DNA from: Tetrahymena thermophila SB210
Lineage: Eukaryota > Ciliophora > Oligohymenophorea > Hymenostomatida > Tetrahymenidae
Assembly (NCBI RefSeq): GCF_000189635.1
Contig: NW_002476571.1
Location: 783,186 to 847,185 of the forward strand
Length of the DNA stretch: 64,000 bases
Reading direction: 5' to 3'
Shown: piece after piece, positions 10,449 to 23,490 of the stretch
How the letters are laid out: each line of letters begins with the position of its first letter
Numbering within the stretch: the stretch's first letter is position 1
Position numbers and translations under genes: made by a program
Notes under the pieces: model-generated
Seen by the model: only the letters and a program-made list of their open reading frames with translations
Databases searched by the model: none
What the model was told of the DNA's origin: nothing

Positions 10449-12330
10449 TCAATTAAGTGCTTCTGTTTGCTTTTGCTCAATAATGCTTTAGTATTTTTCT
10501 GGATTTGTGTGAATGATTTCTAATTTATGCTTTTCAAAGTCATATTCAATATTATCAATAATCAATTTATCTATACTGCATGCTTCATACACAAGTATAA
10601 TTTGGTAGAAAAATCCCTTTTATTAAGCAGTGTCATTCAATTTTTATAGTATCTAGTTAAGCCCGTTAGCGTAAGCTATGAGTGATTCGATATAAAACTT
10701 TTTAAAGCAAGGAGTGAGTTGTAATGTTTTAATTTCTTAAATAAGATCTTGATCAGTGATGTTAAGTTTTTAAATACTTTCTATAGCTTCCTATTAAGTA
10801 GGGTGTAATAATTTATCGATTTCAACTGAGTCATCATTTATTTATTTTTGCAGTTTTTCATAAGGCTCAGAGTCTAGAAAGTCGTTAAAATACTTCAAGT
10901 TAAAAATATTAATTCTTTAATTGAGCTCGTTCTGCAATTGTGAATTCAAACTTTTCATTTTTTTTAAGATAAATAATGCAGGAATTTTAGAATCAATTTA
11001 TGGGATATTAAATTTTTTGAAAGATTTAGCAAGCTCCCACATTTGTCCATAAATCTTTTAGATAAATAGAAAAAAATTAGCATTATTTGCAAGATATTGT
11101 AATAAATTAAAAGAAAACTTAAATAAATTATATATTTTTTTACATTTCTTTTTAATAGGTACTATTTTACAGCAAACTATATTTCTTTTTCTTTAGCTTC
11201 CTTTAATTCTGCAAGCATTCTTTTTTTCTCTTCATCTTATTACTAAACATTACTTTTTTACTTGTTTTCTTCTGCTATTCCTGAAGTAGATAAATTGGAT
11301 TAGACTTTGATAGAAGAAAATTTTTTGTTAGTAAACTTTGGATCTTAGTAGAGCTGAACATCAATGAACTATGGTGCAAAGATATTTTCTGCTGAAATAC
11401 TGTCGTTCTTTAAATTTTTAGAAATAACAGGATGTTAGTATACTTATAACCAAGTGATTCTATCATTTCTATCAAATTTAAGTAGACGCTACAAAAAATC
11501 TATCATTTAATTGGAAATAACTACTCCATTTTTCTTAAAGTCAATGCTAACACTTTGCATCTTCTTGTAAATTTCTTAAACAGACTGTCCTTCAAATGGA
11601 TAGCTGTTGAATAGCATTTTATAAAGTAGGACACCTAAACTGTTTTTATTCAAATATTCTAAATAAAAATTAAAAATAATATAAAATTTACCTGAAAATA
11701 TCTACTTCAAAACCATATTCTAGACCCTCAATAATTTCTGGTGCTTTGAAATAAGATGATCCAACAGTGGTTTTACCCACATTCAATGAATCAATAAAGG
11801 CTGTTCTAGCACATCCAAAATCTCCAATTTTTAGCTGATTTCCTTTGATGAAAATATTTTAAGGCTTCAAACTATTTTAGAGGTATTAATGAAATTTGTA
11901 AAAGCGAAATTATTTAATTTTACTCTCTGTGAATAATTGAGTGAGAGTGAATCTCTCTTAATCCAGCAAGAACTTACATCAGAAAACCTATAGCTTTTTA
12001 TTCTGGTATTGGTCCATTTTTCTACAAATACTTCTCAAGATCACCACCTTCACAATACTCCATCATAAGCATGTAATAATTATCAACGCTATATACTTTA
12101 TAAAGCTAAATAATATAAGGCGACTTAAGCTATCTTTGTAATTGTATTTCTTGTGCAAAAAGATTATCTAAAGTAGGGTTTTCTTTTAACTTCTATTTCG
12201 AGACAATCTTGCAAGCAATGTGCTGATTATTTTTCAAATCTAATCCCTTTACAACAGTTGCAAAAGCTCCTTTACCTAGGACTTCCTTATCTATCAAGAA
12301 TTTGTCATCAAAACAAAGATTTCCGTTCAT
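10449..12330 (-). CDS. ULK/ATG1-like serine/threonine protein kinase, 562 aa
   Basis: Exons on the minus strand: 12330-11924, 11871-11692, 11639-11144, 11054-10449 (563 codons, TGA stop). The kinase domain spans residues 13-270. It has the glycine loop GKGAF (19-23), ATP lysine K41 in IACKIV, helix-C glutamate E61, HRDLKPQN with catalytic D136, DFG at 153-155, APE at 179-181 and a DIFSLGVLLYKML segment. All catalytic residues are present, so it should be active. The pattern resembles the large ciliate ULK-like group. The C-terminal 290 residues have no domain I can name. Introns are 52, 52 and 89 nt; the first splits the codon of the catalytic aspartate. Substrate and pathway cannot be told from sequence. 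Confidence 0.9.
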
Positions 12331-13711
12331 CTTTTTATAAAATCTATTTATATTATTCCTTAAAGATCTTAATTTTTGTTAGACTTTTTAATCAAATACT
12401 CTAAATTTAATTAATTAATTTCTTTTTATAAAAATTTATTTTAAAACTTGTTTCTATTGATTTTTATAATATACCTTTCTGATCACAAATTAATTTATAA
12501 ATAAATAAATAAATTCTTTATTGATGAAATAAGACATCTTTCTATCTATATATCAGTCAATAAAATCCTAAAAAAACAATCTTATAACAATTTAAAATCT
12601 GTTTTCTACAAAGATTTTTCTAAAATCTAAATATAAAATCAAACCAATATCAAACAAAAATAGATTATAAAAATTTATCGTGTTAACTAGCTGGATAAAC
12701 ATATAAATGAATGAATCAAAATAAGAGAAAAAAAATACATACAATTAATTTTTTGTTCGATTATGTTTATTTTAAAAAACTACTGATTTATTCATCAATC
12801 ACTGTTTCCAAAATAACTTTACTAAATTATATTTACAGATAAAAAATAAAACAATAGTTATACTCAATTAGTTATTATTATTATTATAATTTTTATTAAT
12901 TATATAAATTATTTTTCTCCCTTACTCACCAAAAAAAATATTTCGAAATACTACTAAAAAATAAAATGAAAATTGATATTCTTTTTAAAATCTTAAAAAT
13001 AATAAATTATTTCATATTCTATTACCAAGAAGACACTATGATAAATTCAATAAAGTTGCTTTGATTTTCTAAACACATTATTGATTAAGTAGACTTTAAA
13101 TATATATTTATAAATTCTTTTAACTTCACATTATAAAATTTAATAATGTAAAGTAAATTAATCAAATCAAATCAATTTGTGTGGTATTTCTTTAAATAAG
13201 TTAACACAATATTAACAATTAAAACTAAATAGCTCCCCGTAATAACAGATTAAAGCTTTCTATCCATAGAATCTTAACGAGCTTGAAATCACTCTGATTC
13301 CAAAAAAGCATTTGAAATTTTTTTAGTTTTTTTGCTTTGATTTGCTTGAATTTTTCTAAAAATCTATTTTATATTTTTTTGATGTATTTATGATTGTTTT
13401 TATTTATTAAATTTTATACTTTTACTGAAAAATATATAAATAAAGCTTTATTATAGAAAATAAATAATATTTATATGACAGTCAGTCAGTGTATTGGTTT
13501 GGAAAAGAAAGAAATAAAATTTCACAACAAATTAGTTTAAAATATAAATATAGATATAAATTGAATAAAATTGAATAGTGAATAAGAAATGAATAAAAAT
13601 AGATAGATATTTATTTATTTATTTTTAATAAATGTTTTAGAATAAATTATATAGTACATTTTATAAAATTAGTTAATTAATTATTTTGATATTTTTTACA
13701 ATCCTTTTCTA
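12331..13711. other. Intergenic region, no gene seen
   Basis: About 1.4 kb of AT-rich DNA between the 5' end of the kinase gene and the 3' end of the EF-hand gene, both on the minus strand. It should hold the kinase promoter. No open frame with a plausible codon pattern, RNA gene or repeat stands out. Confidence 0.6.
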
Positions 13712-16700
13712 TCAATTTTTTATCTTATATATGCTATCATTGCCGAATGCAGGAGACTAACTGTTTTTTTGGTATTTTTATTCGTTTTCTATCAAATTTT
13801 TATACCTAGAACTTATTTAATGTTGATCTTCTCTATTTTCAAAATTTAAATCATAAAAATTACTCTTTTATTGCAATTCTAACAGCTTTTTTTCATATTC
13901 TTAGACATCAAAGTATTCCTTTTTCTTTTCAAAGAAAATATCAGGAGTGATCGACTCATTTGTTAAAAGTGCCCCACTTAGTACTGTATCGTTTTCATGA
14001 CTGTTCTTGCTCAAAAATTCTACAGCTTACTTTTCATATTCATTAAAGTATTCTTACTTCTATTAAATATCTGCACTGTTTATATTGTTGTTGTTGTTAT
14101 TATTATTACTTTATTTTGTAAAATATTTTGAAGTATTTCCTGATAATTATTTTTCTTCGTTGTTAGGTGAATAAGAAAGACTATTATCGCTGAAAACATA
14201 ATCCAACAGCTGTTATTCTACTTTTCTTCTTTTAACGAGACTGCAAAAACAATCTAAATCAACAAATCCACCTAGATTTTCTACATCTATTAAGACATCT
14301 TAAATAATCATTAAAATTGTTGTGTTTAATTTAGATAAATCAATGTTTTCTGTGCTTATTTAGCCATCACTATCACTATCTAAAGCAAAGAATATATATT
14401 CTAACACTTTTTTAAGTTTTTCATCTCCTTACTCTTGCTTTTTAAGTTGAGTAAATGATTAATTTGAATTCAGCTAAATAGGATTTATAATATTGTTTTA
14501 ATCTTAATTTGGGTAGATACTCTCAATAGATTAGTTTTAAGATTTAAACTGATTTTTCATTTCTTCTTAAAGTTAAAGTTATTTTAGCTGATTCTAAAAT
14601 AACTAAGTTTCAAGTCTATTTTAAGCTTAACTTAACTAGCTATCTCTTCTTTAAGAATCTCTACTAAGCTAAGACATTTTTTCTAATTCATCTTCATTAT
14701 CATATGTATGATACCTCTGTTATACTTTAGCATGCTCTTTCTCATGCTCTGTTTAAGTCTTTTTTTAGAATATGAGTCCTTCTTAAATCGATTTAACTGG
14801 ATTTTCTAAATCAGATTAAGACTAAATTTATGTTTCAAGAGTTTGACAAACATTATTTAAAGTTTAATTCTCAGTTTTATTTGATTTTAAATATTTATCA
14901 CTCATATTTTAATAATAGTTAAGCAATTCTTGTTGTTATTAAATAATTTTTTAATCATCCGTTTAGCATTCTTCAACATTTCCCTTGCTTTCAAAATTTA
15001 ATAGTTTTTATTTTTATTTATCATCTAATAATGTACTATCGTTTCTTATAGATTTGTCTTTTATTTATTCTTTTGTATGAAAGAGTAACCCTTATGAACC
15101 GCATTTGTTGTACTTTAGCTATGAAGGTTTACTTTCTTCTCTTTCAGAAGAAATATCTCTCTTTTTTCCTTTGATTAATTCAGGCTCTTTAGGCTTGAAA
15201 GGACTGATGTTATTTTGATATATAACATATTCTTTAGTCTTGGAAGCTACTGCTGCTTTTGAGTTATTGTGAATACTTTTCAGCTGGAAATAAGCTAACT
15301 AATTACTTGCTCCTTCTTTCTTAGAATTTGGAGTTTAGTTTTTGTTCAAAATCTTTTTTAACTGCATATCCCATTGTTCTTTCTTTTTTAGTTCTTTCTT
15401 AGCTTAGTTATATAGTCTTTCATGTATACCTATACCTTTTTGTCTGCTCGCTTCTGCTATTTTTTTTGATTATTCACTGATTTAAGGTTAAAAGTTGTTT
15501 TCATTTTCTTCATTGTGGAGATTAGTGCCTGCAGCATGCTATTTATTTTAGATTATTATTTTTTAATTTTAATCTTTTGTTGGTGTTTTGGAACGAGAAA
15601 TTTTATTCTACGAAAGGGTCTTGGTCATACTTTTGCCTGGTGTAACTGACTTAGCTTCTTTATTTTTTTGTTTTTCATCTTCGTTAGCTGGTTTCTCTTT
15701 ACTTTAGCTGATTAAATTACTAGAATTGCATGCAATTACTTTAGGTTTTGAAATATTTGCATTATTATTTTCTGCTGATTTTTTCCTTGTATTGCTAATA
15801 CTTCTGTTTTGCTTTGTTGTTTAAATGGGAGATCTGCTTCTACTTTGCAATTCTTTAGATTTATCATTGATTTTGTTTTGCTAGGAGACTGTGTTTTTAT
15901 AGTAATTCTTATTACTTATTTATTGGAGATTTGAATTGCTAAATGGTGATATAGATCTCTTTTTTTTAGTTTCTTCAGTAGGTTTTACTTGCTTTGGTAA
16001 TATTTCTTCTATAGGCTAAATATGGCCTTTATTAATAAATAAAGCTGAATTGCTTTTCTTTATACCTTAACTGTTAATAACATGTACAGCAGCAGCAGAA
16101 GCACCCTTACTATTACTGTTTTAATTATGATAAAATTAGTCATTATAACTAGAATTTTAAGAGATTTGATGAGCCAAACTGTTTGATTTATGAAATTTCA
16201 TATTTGAATCATAAATTTAGCTATTCATTTATTTAATAATAGGACTATTAATCAAGTCACTTTTTTGGTTTGTTTCTTTTTAGGTATTTTAAAGCTCATT
16301 TTTTCTCATATTTTGAAGATTATTAGTGTCAATTAAATCTTGTATTTTCGATTCTTGTTATTTATTTAAGTTAGCAGAGCTCTCAGCCTTTTGAAGTTTT
16401 ACTTAATCTCTAAGATTTTTCATTAAATTTTATTAAGAATTCTCCTTTTTAAGTAAATTCCCATGAGCTTTTATTGGGCTTCCTTCCTCAATGTTTTCAT
16501 TTTTGCAAGGATAAGCACAGTTTTTATCCAAAAGAGGAGAGGTACTTCTATATTCTACTTAATTTTCATTTTGTTTATCAGTGTGCTATTAAAAATTTTA
16601 AACTTGGTTAGGACTTATGTCTCTTTTCCATTTTTTAGTAGTTTTTTTAGAACTTTGAGATTAATTGTTCACTTAGCTTTCACTTAAATTGAAGCTCTGG

Positions 16701-17944
16701 TTTGATCCAAGTTCTTAAAGATTATTTTTGTTGCTCTTTTCAATTTTAAAAAGGCTTTTCATTTCTTATTGCTTTCTATTATAAAGCTCACTTAAAGCTT
16801 CTTCATGCGAGTCATAGATATTGTAGAAAGGTTTTTTTTATTCTTCTTTTAGGTCTTGTTGAATATTTCTAATTTCATTAGCTTGTTTTTCTACTTTTTT
16901 CATTTATTAATTTTCCTATAGAAATAGATTCTTCTTACATGAATTTAGCTCGTACCTTTGGTTGTAAATATTTTAATTGAAATCTCTTGGTTATTTATTT
17001 ACTTAATTTTGAGTTGACCTCTCAAAAATACTATCTTAGAATGAAGGGAGTTAATCCATTTTATAGCTGCTATTTTATATATATTGAGAATCTCTCTTAT
17101 TGTTTAATTACGTTTCTTATTAGCTACTATTTTCTTATAACAACCTCTCTATTTGCTGGTTGATTTACACTATCAATTAAGGTACACAATCTAAGCTGTA
17201 ATTATGCTTGATGCAGAAATTTTTTGCTTTTTCTGATACCTCATCTTCATTTTCAATAACCAGCTTGTCTACGCCAGTAGGTACCTCAAGAATAATAGTC
17301 AAAATTTAGTGCTAGTTACCATATCTGCTGTTAAAAATGTTTTTTGCCTTTTAATCTTTATATGTGGTGTAGTTAATTTTCGTGCTGAGTCTTTCACTTT
17401 ATTAACCTACGTTAGTGTTATTCTCCTTATACTAGTCTGACTATTGTTGATAATTATAATTTGTGGTTTAGATTGTCTCTTTCTTGCTTGTTGTTTATGA
17501 TTTCTATGTATTCATAACATTGATTTTACTACTTGGTTTGAGAGGAGAAAATCTTTGATCGCTATTATTTTGGTTGCTTTTAATATACTCTATATGATAA
17601 CAATTGGGCGAAATATCTAACTTTGACAGCTAATCCTTCTAAGTAAAGTCTTTATTTTAATCTTCATTTATTATTTATGAAGAAATGCTTATATCATTTT
17701 AATTTCCTTGTGTTTTTAGATTTTGGTCTTCTTACTATTGCTATGAAAACATTTTGGTTAGGCGCTCATTTAGACTATTTTGTTTCTTTTTTAACAGCTC
17801 TATTGTTTGGAAGCTATTATTTTTTGGCTTCTCAATTTTGTAATCAAAATACTTTTAGACATTTTGAGCTTCCAAATACTGAACTATCTCAATGTTCTCC
17901 ACTGAGTCGTTCTAAACTTCATTGCTTTGAAATTTTGCTGACAT
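13712..17944 (-). CDS. Large Q/N-rich coiled-coil protein with EF-hand and ERLY-type motif, 1410 aa
   Basis: One uninterrupted frame of 1411 codons runs from ATG at 17944 to TGA at 13712, with frequent TAA/TAG glutamines; no intron is needed. Near residues 212-265 is a small domain (LEVPTGVDKLVIENEDEVSE with FCIKHNY downstream) of a kind I recall from other ciliate and apicomplexan proteins. At about 814-850 is the motif FQPQISEQSKKIAEASR with HERLYNQAKKE downstream, common in alveolate ciliary or cytoskeletal proteins. At about 1188-1200 an EF-hand-like loop reads DSDSDGQISTEN; position 12 is Asn instead of Glu, so calcium binding may be weak. Long stretches are Gln-rich and probably coiled coil. 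No signal peptide or membrane segment. A cytoskeletal or ciliary role is inference. Confidence 0.8.
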
Positions 17945-19914
17945 AATCAATATCCTAGTTTAAAAATACTGACCTTAAACAGCTATTTTTGATTTATCTA
18001 TTAATTCTTAAATATTTTCAATGATTTGTGAAATCAATAAGTTAATTTCTTCTTATTATCAATAAATTCTTTAATTAATTAATTAATTAAAAATTGATTA
18101 ATTAATCTCATGCCGCTACAATTTTGTTATTTTTCATAATTGTCTAACAACTTTCTTAAATTTATTAAGTATTAACAAAATCTCTTTGATATAAACTTGA
18201 TATTTAATAATTTATGAATTTAATTCATTTCACTAGTCATGTAAAAGAATATTGTGCCTTATAAGTATTAAAATAAATACTAAATAGCAATAATGATATT
18301 TTAGATTTTATAAAATGATATTTCACTGATAATTTAAAATTAAATTTATTTTCAATTAAATTTTTTAAAAAGAAAACTATATTTATTTAACTAAGTTGAT
18401 CAACAATTTTTACTAATTGCCTTAAAAAAACAAACACCACAAAATTAATTAATTACTTTCAAATTTTCTATTTAATTTAGAAATGAATAAAAAATAATTA
18501 AAGTATGAAATGTTGTTTGATGAAAATATTTTTCAGCTCTGAGATTAATTCTTTTTACTTTTTTATAATCAAAAACAAATAATTATTTTATTTAATTTGA
18601 TGAAAAATGTTTATTTTTATAACAGATTAATAAAACTATTAAAGAAAATACAAAGAAGCTAAACAACAATAAATATTTTATATTTAAAGTTGATTAATAA
18701 AAACAAAAGAATTTTACAGTATATTTGCATAATTTATTAAAACAAATTTATTAATTATAATGAATTACAAAATACAGAATTTAAATTGAATTTTTTTTAT
18801 GATATGTAAATTAATTGATATATTTATTTGTGGTTTTTTTTAATTTGATAAGTAATTATATTTTTTTTAATCGAATCCCAAATTTGATTATTTTAAATTA
18901 ATGAAGCTATATTTTAAAATAATTAAACATTATTCTTAATAAAACCATATTGAGGTGTTTTATAAATAATTTAAAATATCATTAGGAAATTTATTAGAAT
19001 TTATTAAAACTATTAATTACTAATTTATAAAAAAACATAACCACATTTTTCCATTTATTATTGTTTTTGTATTGAGTTTGCTCTAATCAAATAAAATTAA
19101 AAAATAATTTGAAATATTCAAGTTTTTTTTGATAGGAAGATGATTTGTTGAAAATAATTTCTACTGTCCAAATTAAATAGATTCTCAAGAAATGAAAAAC
19201 TGATCACTCAAATGAAATAATCGTAATTTGTATTTTAAAAATTTTAAACAATTTACATTTCTCCATAAAAAAATTAAATTGTAATAATTTATTTTGAGGT
19301 TGAATTTAATAATTGTAAACCCAGTGTTTGTTAGTTTGACTTGAATTGAATTAATTTTGTCACTAATTAATGGGAAAAGTAAACTAAAAAGACAAAAATT
19401 AATTATTCTAGAAGATATTCTTTCATAGTCTATAAATAAATTCATATGTAAAGAGATAAAGATTAAGACTAAATATTACTCTGTTTATTAATCTTTCTAA
19501 ATAACAATACTAATAATTAAAGTTTCATTAGCTAATTAATGAAGCAATTCAATCAGAATACTTAATTAGATTAGAAAATATTTTATAATAGAAGACTATT
19601 CTTATTATAGCGTAAATCACAGTATATTTATGATATTATAAACTGTTTAATTTATCAATTATTTTGAAAGATTATTTCTTTTATTAAATTTGAGGTTTTT
19701 ACATTTTTATAAAATATTTATGGTATTTTTTTTATTCAATCTATTTATTATACATAATTTTTAAAACAAATCAATATCTCGATTTATTTTTCACTTTTGG
19801 GAAACTTACTTTTAAATTTTATGTTTGAAGAGGTTTTTAAGGATAAGTAAATAAATAAATAATTCTTTTTAGTAAACAGTGTTAACATTAAATAAATTAA
19901 TTAAAAAACTAAAA
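17945..19914. other. Intergenic region between divergent genes
   Basis: Nearly 2 kb, extremely AT-rich, between divergently transcribed genes; both promoters should lie here. A hydrophobic 86-codon open frame at 19185-19445 (-) has no supporting feature and was not called. It contains TTAATTAA-type runs near 18070 and no recognisable RNA gene. Confidence 0.6.
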
Positions 19915-20964
19915 ATGAAGTTTGTCTTCTTTTTATCAGCTTTCTTGGTTTTAGGAAGTTCTATTATGATACCTCATATAGGACCTGCAACTGGAAAACC
20001 ATTACCTATTTACAACGTTGACATTGATGCACCTTTAAGAGATTAGTGGGCTCCTATTTTGAAAGATTTTAAAGCCCCTTTTGCTAAGTTCATACATGAT
20101 TTCCGTGCTATTCTTCCTTTACCTGACTCATTTTATTCATTCGTTGGAAAGTATGCTAAGCATGGATTTAAATTCTAACGTTATGTAGAAGAAATTGAAA
20201 TTTTCAGTGAACTTCTTGAAGCTGACTTTAATATTCTATTCACATTAAATTTACTCTATGAAATTTAGAGTGGAAAGGCTTGCACTTCAATTGTATTTAG
20301 AGATGAAAATGGCAGAATTATTCACGGTCGTAACTGGGACTTTGAATTCTGGTCTGAATTAGCTCACATTTCATTCTAAATTAATTACCACAAGAATGGA
20401 CAATTATTCTATCAGGCTTAGGCTATTGCTGGAGCAGTATTTTTCTTTACTGCCTAAAAACCTGGAAAATTTGCTGTTTCTATAAATGCAAGACATACAA
20501 AAACATTCTTGACTAACATCTATGAGTTGCTTTTCACAAATAATGTCCCAGCCCTTTACTTAGTTAGAGAATTCATGGAAACTGTTGATACCTATGACGA
20601 AGTTGTATTAAAATTCAAAACTACTCCAACAGTCGATCCTGTTTACTATATTGTTAGCGGTCCAGGACTTTACGATGGTACAATTATTGAAAAAGACAGA
20701 GACTTTGTTAAATAATCTTTTATTTTGACTGATGAAACATGGTTTTTAGTTCAAACTAACTACGATAGAGATATCCCTGATCCTAAGCATGATGAAAGAA
20801 GAACTCCTGCAGAGTAAAGAATGACATAATATGGTTAAAGTTTGACTGAACAAGGTCTTCTCGACGATGTGCTCTCTATATTCCCTAATTTTAATATTGC
20901 TACTATTTCATCTACTTTAATGTCTACCTAAACTGGATACTTCAATAATACAGTATGGTATTGA
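19915..20964 (+). CDS. Acid ceramidase / N-acylethanolamine acid amidase family hydrolase, 349 aa
   Basis: Single exon of 350 codons, ATG 19915 to TGA 20962-20964. An N-terminal signal peptide (MKFVFFLSAFLVLGSS) sends it to the secretory or lysosomal route. The family is an N-terminal-nucleophile hydrolase that self-cleaves to expose a cysteine and cuts amide bonds of N-acylethanolamines or ceramide. The nucleophile is C123 in KACTSIVF. The partner residues R139 and D142 in HGRNWDF lie at the spacing known for this family (+16 and +19). The pro-segment before C123 has the expected length, and total length fits the 350-400 residues usual in the family. Whether it prefers ceramide or ethanolamides cannot be told from sequence. 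Confidence 0.92.
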
Positions 20965-22009
20965 ATAAAAACAAAACAAACATATATTAATATAAAAATT
21001 ACTTGTTATTTTGTTAAAAAACAATATAAAAATGTCGATTAAATTTCATATAAACATCAAAAACAAACTTTATATTTTATAATCATTTTTAAATTTAAAA
21101 TTATCAACATTTTTATTAAAAATTTTTGTTGATTAGATTAAATTTCTTTACTCTATAAAGACTTAAGTTAGTATGTGATAAAGCAGGTAGAATATGGTAA
21201 ACAGTTAATGTACGTATATATAGAATTAGTCTAGAAACCTAATTTTGGAGAATAACTACTAAAATTTAAATTAAACTGATTTTTAACAAAAAATAAACCG
21301 TTTTATTATTTTTGAAATCCAAATTACAAAAAATATCATCAATAAGCAAGCATATTAATATCAAAATATCAAAAAATATAAATACTTTTAAATTACTTAA
21401 AACTAACTTTCCTGATTCATTATTTCATATATTTCATCAACTAATAATTTAATTAATTTGATAAAAAATAGAGACTTATAAAGAAAAAGATTTGAATAAA
21501 AAACAATTATATCAACTAAGAAAGAAAAAAAATATTTTATATTTCTTTTGTTTGGTTTTTGTAAAATAAATTAGTTATTTATTTATTTCACAAGTCTTTA
21601 TGAATACAAAAAATGAATTTTACTTGTTACTCAATAAGCCCTTAAATATACAATAATGTATGAATGAATGTTAATATATTAAAATCTTTGTTTTTGCATT
21701 ATATTTAAATATTAGATAGACTCTATATTTAGATTAATAAAGAATTTCGTCTATTATATATAGACATACCTTTTAACTGCTTAAGCTTTCTTTTGTCTAA
21801 TGAGAGGAACATTATATATTTATCAATCAATTAGTAATCTTTTTGATTATACTGCTTTCTTTTGAAAGCAGGGCACAAAAAAGAAAATTGATTAATTGTT
21901 ATCAAATTATCAAAAGTTTGATATTAAAGAAAAATTAATATAAATAATCTGATTATTTTTGCAATATTGATTTAAAAACAATACATAAATAAATAAATAC
22001 ATACATAAA
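20965..22009. other. Intergenic region, no gene seen
   Basis: About 1 kb between two genes on the same strand, AT-rich and without coding signal. A slightly more GC-rich patch at about 21775-21895 contains the inverted arms CTGCTTTCTTTTGAAAGCAG at 21860-21879, which could form a hairpin. I cannot assign it to an RNA family. Confidence 0.5.
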
Positions 22010-22654
22010 ATGAGTCATGTAATTTAAGGAAAGTTAAAACTTAAGGGTAGCTTTTAGAAAGTGCTAGATAAGAAGGAAGAAAAAGTGAAGAAATAAATTG
22101 AGGAAGAATAAATTAAGAAAGCAGAAGAAATATTTAAGAAGGAACAAAAATCTTAAGGGAAAGATGATTAGCCTAAAATAATAACATTTGAACCTGAAGA
22201 TGGATAAGGTAGAATTTTGACAAGTTCCACAACTATTTAAGGAGATGGTACAAAATTCCTTTCATAAGTCAAGAAAGATGATTTTTTAGTTGTGTAAAAT
22301 CCTTAATCTCTTGTAAAGGAAGAGAGAAAGATTGCTTGTGTTATGAGCGATAAAAGTTTATTGCTATACAAAGCATTCAGCTCAGATATAATGAGCTTCA
22401 CATAATATTAGTTTAGAAAATAAGATGAAATAGAGAAAAAGGAAGAAGATATTGAAGATGTTTACAAGAATAAATTTTTAGGTTTAACTAAAAAAATTAA
22501 TAAGGAAAAAGATTCCTAAATTTTGGAGTATCGCGAGAAAAAGGGAATGTGGGGCTATAATACTGTCAAAAAAGAAGTCAGCAAGGATTAGTCAAGAGAA
22601 TAACTTCTTGATTAAAGAATCAAAAAAGGTAGAGATAAATTTTGTTGGTTCTGA
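22010..22654 (+). CDS. Conserved protein with GKLKLKG N-terminus and GRILTSSTTIQG domain, 214 aa
   Basis: Single frame of 215 codons from ATG 22010 to TGA 22652-22654. Residues 6-13 (QGKLKLKG) resemble the start of the nuclear protein FAM32A, followed by a charged Lys/Glu stretch. Residues 66-138 form a separate block starting GQGRILTSSTTIQGDGTKFL, probably a small beta-rich domain; similar blocks occur in plants, algae and protists to my recollection. The C-terminus is basic and helical (residues 140-214). No signal peptide or membrane segment, so it is likely intracellular. Function unknown. The lack of introns and an even codon pattern support a real gene. Confidence 0.8.
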
Positions 22655-23490
22655 GTAAAACTACTTAATCCTAAATAAATAAAAAAGATATTAAAACAAT
22701 CAATATAATTAATAATTTATTAACATTAGTAAAAAATCATTTTTTCAGTTTATATTTTTGTATTTTAATTTAACTCTTAATTAATTAGTTAGTAGTAAGT
22801 AAGTTAATAAGCATGCAATAAAGTTAATAAGTAATTAAGTGTCTATCAAAATTATATAAATAATTTGTAATCCTTCAACTTTAAATTACTAATTTTATAT
22901 TTTGTAATAAAAAATATTTTACTTTTTTTCAATTATTGCATTTTTATTGTGTTAAATATGAAGGAAACATTCAATTAAAATATTTATTTTTGAATTCAAA
23001 ATAGCTGGCTGCTTCAATATTATTATCTCAGCGCATTAATTTTATTTACAATAGAAGAAGCTCTTTAGTTTTTACTATCAATTTAGATATTCATTCCAAT
23101 TGAGCATAAAATAATTTTTTTTCAATATTATAGCTAAAAATAAAAATACGATAGATAGATTTGCTACCTCAAAGAATAATTAATATTTGAAATTATTTAT
23201 TTATTGATCTAAAATATATTCAAATGAAATTACTTTTTTTTAGGCAATTAAGTTGAAAATAGTTTTTTCTAAAAATAATAATTGATTATATTAAATGCAA
23301 TTTAAAGAGAAGAAATAGATTAACATAAAATATAAATAAAATAGATAGATGTATGTATGTATTGAGAGTAAATATTAATATTAAAATTGTAGTTGACTTT
23401 TGATTTTTAATTTTTATTTTTTTGAAATCTGTTTTTTTATTAGTCCGTCCAATACTAAACAAAATTAAAATCTAAGAGTATTTGTTTGCA
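22655..23490. other. Convergent intergenic region
   Basis: About 840 bp between the 3' ends of two converging genes. It is AT-rich with repeats of TTAGTTAGTAGTAAGTAAG near 22790. No gene seen. Confidence 0.55.

Noticed and set aside
16463..16687. Plus-strand hydrophobic frame of 74 codons
   Set aside because: Antisense to the same large minus-strand gene.
17677..17946. Plus-strand hydrophobic frame of 89 codons
   Set aside because: Antisense to the start of the 1410-residue minus-strand protein, whose frame is open for 1411 codons.
19185..19445. Minus-strand frame of 86 codons
   Set aside because: Hydrophobic, low-complexity composition expected by chance in AT-rich DNA; no neighbour, motif or splice support.
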